From NCBI GenBank assembly GCA_000934455.1, contig KN888447.1, forward strand, positions 18,382-42,343: a DNA stretch of 23,962 nt, written 5' to 3'. Under the pieces are notes generated by a model that saw only the letters and a program-made list of their open reading frames with translations, searched no databases and was not told where the DNA came from. A program made the translations under genes and the position numbers. The DNA comes from Apostichopus parvimensis (taxonomy: Eukaryota; Echinodermata; Holothuroidea; Aspidochirotida; Stichopodidae). Shown piece after piece: positions 9,480-23,962 of the stretch; position 1 is the stretch's first letter; each line of letters opens with the position of its first letter.

Positions 9480-10150
9480 GCTCTTTGCAACAATTAGGCC
9501 TAAATTTTTGGGGGAACCATCTGGGCCCCAAAATATACTAGGCCCAGTATTTGTGGGCCCAAGTTTGATTTCCACCTGAAATGCATTTTGTGACACATTC
9601 TTTGGGCAAAGATTTGTGGGGCCCAATATTTTTGGAAATATTTGAGCCCATGTTTATTGGTGTTCAATTTTTAAGGGGCAAATATATATTTGAGCCAGTT
9701 TGTATGCACAAAATAGTTTTGGGACCATTTTTGCACAAAATTGTATTGGGTCCAATTTTTTGGGGGGTTAGTAGCCAAAATGTTAAATATTTTCACAACC
9801 TGAAATCGGATTTGATCCAAACTTGGAATACAGTTGTTGGTAAATAGCTGGTACATGTAGGCCTAAATTCCAGCACATTTTTGTGCTGGGTAGGCCCAAA
9901 TTTGTCTCCACCTCAAATGCATTTTGGGACATTCTTTGGTTCCAAATTTGTGGGACCGAATGTTTTTGTGACTATGCGGGAATGTTTGGGAGGCAGATTT
10001 TTCAGCTAGTTTGTCTAAGCCAAATATTTTTGGGACCATTTAAGAACAACATTTTGTCGGACCCATTTTGGGAACCACATTTTGTTTGGACTATTTAAGG
10101 CCCAAATCTTTTGAGCCAATACTTTTCTGGACCTAATTTTTGATAGTACC
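9480..10150. repeat. GGGCCC/GGGACC-rich degenerate repeat with an internal duplication
   Basis: The region is made of strings such as TGGGGCCCAATATTTTTGG and TGGGACCATTTTTGCAC repeated with drift. A longer block is duplicated. At 9557 GCCCAAGTTTG, TTTCCACCTGAAATGCATTTTG and ACATTCTTTGG follow each other; at 9894 GCCCAAATTTG, TCTCCACCTCAAATGCATTTTG and ACATTCTTTGG do the same. An AGGCCTAAAT motif precedes both (about 9497 and 9859). The family is not recognised and no termini were found. Confidence 0.65.
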
Positions 10151-10577
10151 ATTGGGCACTTGTGTTAGCATTTACTTGTTTGCTTTAATGTACTGTCTAG
10201 CTATAATCAGACATGGAGCAACTGTCCTTATCATTTTAGATTTTATAATAACTAGTAAAGCTGATTCATATGCCCAATGAATAATGTTACGTTAATGTTA
10301 TTTCAATGGCATTGCAGTCAATTCCATCTGTCCTTGTTATTTTGGGTTTGGTAATAATTTATCAGTATAAAGTCAACTGATTTCACATTTGATGTAATAT
10401 TTTTCTAATAAAGACAATTTTAACATTACTCTTTAATGTAGTTGTTTGTCATGCTTCAGTTATCTTTCTTTATTACCAATGAAATGGCAGTAATATTACA
10501 TATGGTTGTATGGTAGTCCTTGTTTATCACATGAAAAACTAGGATTAATTGAATATGCCAAAGTTAATTAACCACAA
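10151..10577. other. Intergenic AT-rich sequence
   Basis: No gene or repeat is supported. A + strand AATAAA lies at 10407-10412, too far from SLC35F6 to be assigned. Confidence 0.4.
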
Positions 10578-10578
10578 T

Positions 10579-10680
10579 AATCAATTATTCTATTAGTCAA
10601 ATTACAATCATTAAGTCACAATCAATTATTCAGTCACAATTACAATCACCAAATCACAATTATTCTAATTATCTTGTCAC
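10579..10680. repeat. Short AT-rich degenerate tandem repeat
   Basis: About two and a half copies of a roughly 40-base unit built on AATCAATTATTC, AGTCA and ATTACAATCA are present: 10579-10618, 10620-10656, and a partial one to 10680. Confidence 0.5.
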
Positions 10681-10849
10681 TCCCATAGGTTGGATGAGAT
10701 ATTGTGGTTCCTTTGACAGTTGGGACATGTACAGCTATGTCAGTTGCCATAGCAACAGTTGCCATGGTTAAGGTTAATTTTCCTGAGTAGCTACTCTTGG
10801 GGGTCACCTATGGTGGGGTACCCCAGAGTGACCAGCAGTCCATGACTGA

Positions 10850-11050
10850 GGAAGGGCATTGTGTGTGTATTCAAGTTTGTGAAAAAGACTCCTAAACGGC
10901 TGGGCTGATTTTCTTCAAACTTGGTGGGAAGGTACTGTACCTCTAGGGAGAACTCTTGTGTCTTGGATCCAAAGTTTAAATTTAGTGAAAATCCTTTCTT
11001 TTTCTATAACTCCAAAGGGAAACATTGAAATGACATGGAACCTTCCTTCA
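10850..11050 (+). repeat. Dispersed repeat fragment, counterpart of 750-1080
   Basis: It contains CTCCTAAACGGCTGGGC and TTTCTTCAAACTTGGTGG at 10889-10925, the same core found on the - strand at 1037-1072. The boundaries are approximate. It sits just upstream of a LINE tail and could belong to that element, but this is not shown. Confidence 0.4.
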
Positions 11051-11170
11051 CAGGTAATTGTTGCATTTGAAATGAGTGTTTGTACGCGATGAGATATTTA
11101 ACTCTGTGGATTGCCCTCTTACGCAATAAGCGTTATTTGCTACACTTCACTGAATAGCCCGCTCTCTATT

Positions 11171-11315
11171 CGTGTTATAACACTCAGCGATTGCAGCTTC
11201 TACTATGCAGGACCTATCCTTTGGAATGAACTTCCTTTGACTCTGTATGTCCATGGGCAGCCAAAGCTTGTTAAAGTCCAAGCTGGAAACACACTTTCGT
11301 ATTGCTATCATTTAA
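11171..11315 (+). pseudogene. Frameshifted C-terminal remnant of a non-LTR retrotransposon reverse-transcriptase ORF
   Basis: From 11171 one frame reads RVITLSDCSFYYAGPILWNE followed by LPLTL. The +1 frame from 11253 then reads MGSQSLLKSKLETHFRIAII before TAA at 11313. Jockey/L2/CR1-type LINE ORF2 proteins commonly end with a 'R-SF-AGP-LWN-LP ... FKSKLKTHLF' block, which this matches in order. One frameshift separates the two halves. No upstream RT domain is visible, so this is a 5'-truncated dead copy. An ATT-rich microsatellite at about 11388-11432 may be its tail region. Confidence 0.65.
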
Positions 11316-11432
11316 TTGCACTTCATTTCATTTTATTGTACACCACCAATGGAATGCTCAGCAGATTTTTGCACTACATGAATGCATTATCATTATAATT
11401 ATTACTATCGTTTTGATTATTATCATTATTAG

Positions 11433-12180
11433 TGCTGTAGATTTGACTTTTCAGTCGTTTTAATATAATTGGCCAGATTGTCGGCTGAGCACATCGCTTC
11501 AACGTGTCATTTACACTGTGTCATTGTGTGAGGATTCTCTATACTCTGAATGCCCCAGCATCTCTTGGGAAAGGTTATCATGCTTGATTCCAAGGGCACT
11601 GAATAGGCCTGTCAATCACAGACTAGTGCATGAAATGATTGACGAACTGTAGATTAGGATTGAGAGGGGGCTATATCTGGAGAAAGCATTGTTTCTCAAT
11701 ATCTAATACCTCTTTGCATTAAGAGAGTTGAATCTCCATGAGGATTCCGATTTACAATGCACCATTCTCTGAGCAATATCTCTTGTACAAAAAATGAAAT
11801 ACATTAAAGCACACTATTACTGAATTTAACAACATAGGGATACTTCAATAGTGAATATTTTTTGAAACAAGTTCCATATGAACTTCAATGACAACAAATT
11901 TGCTAGTAGGCAATGTTCAGAAAAAACCTCATAAGTACAAGGTGGATGAGGCACTGTTTTTGGCAATGATGTGGCTTTTATTGCTATTAATAGCCTCATT
12001 ATCCATCCCATAATAAACACAGCCATCATAAAGTCATTTCAATATACTTTCTTCTGACAATTTGGGCCCATTTATAGACATTGGGTGAATGGAACATCCA
12101 AATGAAAACTTAAACTCTGGATCACCTCTCTTGTCCTGTCTTTGTTTACACAATATAAACAGTTTCATGTTCAAAGCAGT
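11433..12180. other. Intergenic sequence, nothing recognised
   Basis: No coding region, RNA gene or transposon terminus was supported on either strand. The short open frames on the - strand (11826-12216) show no conserved motif. Confidence 0.4.
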
Positions 12181-12184
12181 ACTC

Positions 12185-12590
12185 CTGGGATCCTGAGCCG
12201 GGGGCACTGGGGTCACATGCCCCCACTTTTTTTCAAAATAGCAAATGTGCCATTACTGGCAAATAAAATATGCCCCCTTTGATGAAGAACTGTCTTTTGG
12301 ATATCTTATACCTTTGTTAATATTAATATTTTATTTTAATTATTTACTTTTAGTCTGTACATGCTATTTTCAAAATGGCAGCCCATATCTTTTTGTAGCA
12401 CGGTTAACAATAAACAATCTCAATAAATAGTATTAATAGCATACTAACACATATATATTTAAGTGATATGGCCAGTGTGTAACAGTTTATAGCATAACGA
12501 GTGGTGGTTGTGGAATGAGAAAGTGCCCCTCTGATGTTGTGCCCCCCACTTTTGGAAACGTCCTACCCCCCTGCCTGGGACCACATACGA
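12185..12590. repeat. Probable transposon-derived repeat, class unknown
   Basis: C-rich blocks flank an AT-rich core: ATGCCCCCACTTTTTTTC near 12217 and GTGCCCCCCACTTTTGG near 12539 are in the same orientation. A similar pair is GCCCCCTTTGATGA (about 12273) and GCCCCTCTGATG (about 12525). The composition resembles the hAT-type elements elsewhere in the window. No convincing inverted ends or target duplication were found. Confidence 0.35.
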
Positions 12591-12599
12591 TCCACTGTC

Positions 12600-13062
12600 T
12601 TGACTTCAATACCTGGTAACAATTGTCTGATTGAAAAACAATGTACCTAGTTAACAATTATCAATGGACTTAGTTATGCTGTGATGGACTTGATTATAGC
12701 CTGCAAACCAATTAATGACTTATATGTGTCATTCGAAAGGCCTTTTATCTGCTGCTGCTGTACGGAAACATTTAAGAAGCAGTGAAGTCTGCAACAGATT
12801 TGACCAAATGGTTTGGCATAGCGATTGTGTAAAATACCTAGCTCAGTATAAAAGCCTACAGTTATGAACCGAAGTCAAGCCATCTTCCGTTGACAAGGAA
12901 CGAATAAAAGAGGTGTGAAACTTTGTATTACTGTATAAATTCGCTCAATTTCTGGGGTTTGGTCTAAATTTTTACAAAAAAGTACATCATCATGATTGTG
13001 TGATTATTTTTAGTACACATTAGTAACAAGAAAGATTATTCATAATGCAATGCATAACACAG
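12600..13062. other. Intergenic sequence, nothing recognised
   Basis: AT-rich DNA with no supported gene. One + strand AATAAA (12903-12908) has no assignable transcript. Confidence 0.4.
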
Positions 13063-13169
13063 CTTTATTAAATTTAACAACATGGTGTGGGTTTAATAAC
13101 CTCAATAATTAATTTTTTTTAAAACTCAAATCCATGTGACAATCCCACACTAGGCATAATTTAATAAAG
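13063..13169. terminator. Candidate poly(A) region for TPI with AATAAA on both strands
   Basis: CTTTATTAAA at 13063-13072 is the exact complement of TTTAATAAAG at 13160-13169. The first places AATAAA on the - strand (13064-13069), the nearest canonical signal downstream of the TPI stop, about 1.16 kb away. The second places AATAAA on the + strand. A closer non-canonical ATTAAA lies on the - strand at 14079-14084, so the real TPI end could be there instead. Confidence 0.35.
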
Positions 13170-14231
13170 TAAACTTTCTAAGCAGGGTTATTGCAAAGTG
13201 GACATTTTGGAAATGGTGTGGCTGGATTGGTTTTTAACATAATTAAGTCAGATACTGATAAGCCAATTTATAATTGGTAATGCATGTAATTCATAACATC
13301 AGAATATAAAGCTTTGCAACCCAGCTAAAGCATAGTCAAACAATTGTCTCCCAATCTCCCAGAGAATTTTACAGAGTTACAATTCATTGCTCCAACTTTC
13401 ACAGTTCGCTTTGAAAAAGACCCAACCAAAGACTTGAAGCACTGTGAAGCTTGCACTCATGATTGGCAAGTCAATTGACGAGTGTAACATTTGTCAACAT
13501 CCCCCTCCTTGTGTGATATTTTGTATGTAGGTTTCCGGTTTTGTTCCTAACTGCAGTGACCTGTTACTTTTTTTGTTCATCTTTGTTTTTGCACATAAGT
13601 TATCACTAACGAGATATTACGCTTCCAAGATTTTCACAATTCTCATTATTGCTTCTGCTGACCTAGACATTTTATCACCACCAAAAGCACTAGAGACCTT
13701 GTGCCTAGCAAAAAGATGAAAGTTTACTACTTTCAACGTTATCCTCCCTTGAGATACTTATAAATGTTACCAGCCATGACAGAATAAGGAGTATGGAAAA
13801 CTTGGTATGATTTAACACTTACACTGAAATCACATACAAATAGTTCATTTCCATGTGGTAAAAAGTCATGTATTTTATAGTGTCATTAGCAACAAATCTG
13901 GTTGATATCCCAGGAATAGAAATACAAACATTACAGAATGTAACACTTCAATCTGCTGTTAAGATTCATTCCTTTGGAACACTCCTTCCAAAGGACAACA
14001 AAAACCAATTGCGTAATGGACATTGCCATCTTTAACGTTCCTAGCATACAAGAAAACTGTAACTTCATACATGCTATCTTTAATAGTAAATTCTGCTCTA
14101 TATAGAATGCCAATCATTCTTGTAACAGGGCAGTACACACTATATGTCAGAATGCACTTCAATGTATCACACATTAGCTGCTAAGACTTTTAGTTTACTT
14201 TCTAGTTAATTTCTGATAAGATTTCTTGGCT
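13170..14231 (-). other. Probable TPI 3' UTR
   Basis: This follows the TPI stop codon on the - strand and has no recognised coding frame or repeat. Its length depends on which poly(A) signal is used. Confidence 0.45.
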
Positions 14232-23367
<9,136 letters not shown>

Positions 23368-23483
23368 CTTATTTGATTTTCTTGCTATTAACTGTGGGTA
23401 AAAAATTTGTGAAATTGAAGTTTATACCAATCTAATGAAGCGGATACTTGTTATAAAACTTCAATTTACTAATAGTTTCTCAC
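23368..23483 (-). other. TPI 5' UTR with a possible 92-base intron
   Basis: On the - strand TTGCAG is followed by GTGAGA (donor after 23484), and TTTTTTACCCACAG precedes the ATG-containing exon (acceptor just above 23391). Both sites are good matches, giving a possible 92-base 5'-UTR intron. It contains an imperfect hairpin (AAATTGAAGTTTATA near 23412 against TATAAAACTTCAATTT near 23452). Confidence 0.4.
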
Positions 23484-23962
23484 CTGCAAATTTTTCCTTT
23501 CTGAGCTGCACAGCAAACTGTATGTTGTCAACTTTAACATTCAAAGCCAACGACCAGGGAAAGACCAACCTGGATTCTTACTAACGATTCTGCCGTGCTG
23601 GCGCGCAGTCTGGCAGTTTTGCATCTTGTATCAATACATCTTGTATCGTTACATCATAGAGAGATTGGGATGGCCCAACAAATATGGTGCGTCGCTGGTG
23701 TGCAAATATACGCTTACACTACCTATCTAGTTTCAAAGAGCTATCTTTCCGAGGTCAGCATAGTAATGAATTCACTCGCGCGACGCATGTCATCTCGCAC
23801 GTGCCACACAAGCATTCCTATCTTTCACACAGTCTCGATGCAGGTATCACACCACAATAATTGCTCCCATTGACTTACACACTCTTCGTCACTTTCCAAG
23901 GCCGATATACCATAGATAGACATGTCTTACCCACCATATGATAGCTGATGGCTTGGGGTATT
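23484..23962 (-). promoter_or_regulatory. TPI 5' flank, probable promoter region
   Basis: The sequence upstream of the TPI start contains more CpG than the introns (for example GCCGTGCTGGCGCGCAG near 23591 and CACTCGCGCGACGC near 23773). No TATA box or defined start site can be assigned. The open frame 23595-23873 has no recognisable domain and is not called a gene. Confidence 0.3.

Noticed and set aside
12178..12597. Inverted ends beginning CAGT around the G/C-rich repeat
   Set aside because: Beyond four bases the ends align only with gaps, and the flanking 8-mers (GTTCAAAG and TCTTGACT) do not match.

Overview
The window is animal nuclear DNA: AT-rich, intron-heavy, and dense with DNA-transposon debris. 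Two conserved genes can be reconstructed across spliced exons. They lie tail to tail: the 3' two-thirds or more of an SLC35F6-type membrane transporter on the + strand (four coding exons, 19-8616; the first exon or exons lie left of the window), and a complete triosephosphate isomerase gene (TPI) on the - strand (six coding exons, 23367 down to 14232, predicted 249 residues). Protein similarity, GT-AG introns of up to 5.7 kb and the style of the repeats suggest a marine invertebrate deuterostome, perhaps an echinoderm. That taxon is an inference, not a demonstration.

Layout. 1-8616 is SLC35F6. Its first intron in the window (191-5864) holds a three-deep nest of hAT-like elements, each bounded by inverted termini and a perfect 8-bp target duplication: 1808-4947, inside it 2767-4530, inside that 3639-4035. 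Its last intron holds a 46-bp minisatellite built from short inverted modules (7394-7910). 8617-14231 is the 3'-to-3' interval, with both 3' UTRs, a GGGCCC-rich duplicated repeat (about 9480-10150), a dispersed repeat (about 10850-11050), a frameshifted LINE tail (11171-11315) and a G/C-rich repeat of unknown class (about 12185-12590). 14232-23367 is TPI. Its last intron carries a 157-bp foldback element whose two arms each contain a hammerhead-ribozyme-like core; a 446-bp hAT-like MITE has landed in one arm. The 3.7-kb TPI intron (18880-22560) carries degenerate tandem 'TGACC' repeats interrupted by another hAT-like element (19908-20306), a pyrimidine-rich tract, a solo transposon-like end with a 20-bp palindrome, and a small MITE with palindromic termini (22229-22471). 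23368-23962 is the TPI 5' flank, with a possible short 5'-UTR intron.

The two genes have unrelated jobs: a polytopic endolysosomal/mitochondrial membrane protein and a cytosolic glycolytic enzyme. Nothing suggests joint function. No transposase or complete reverse transcriptase is visible, so every mobile element here looks non-autonomous or dead. All repeat families were recognised from termini and target duplications by eye; no database search was run.
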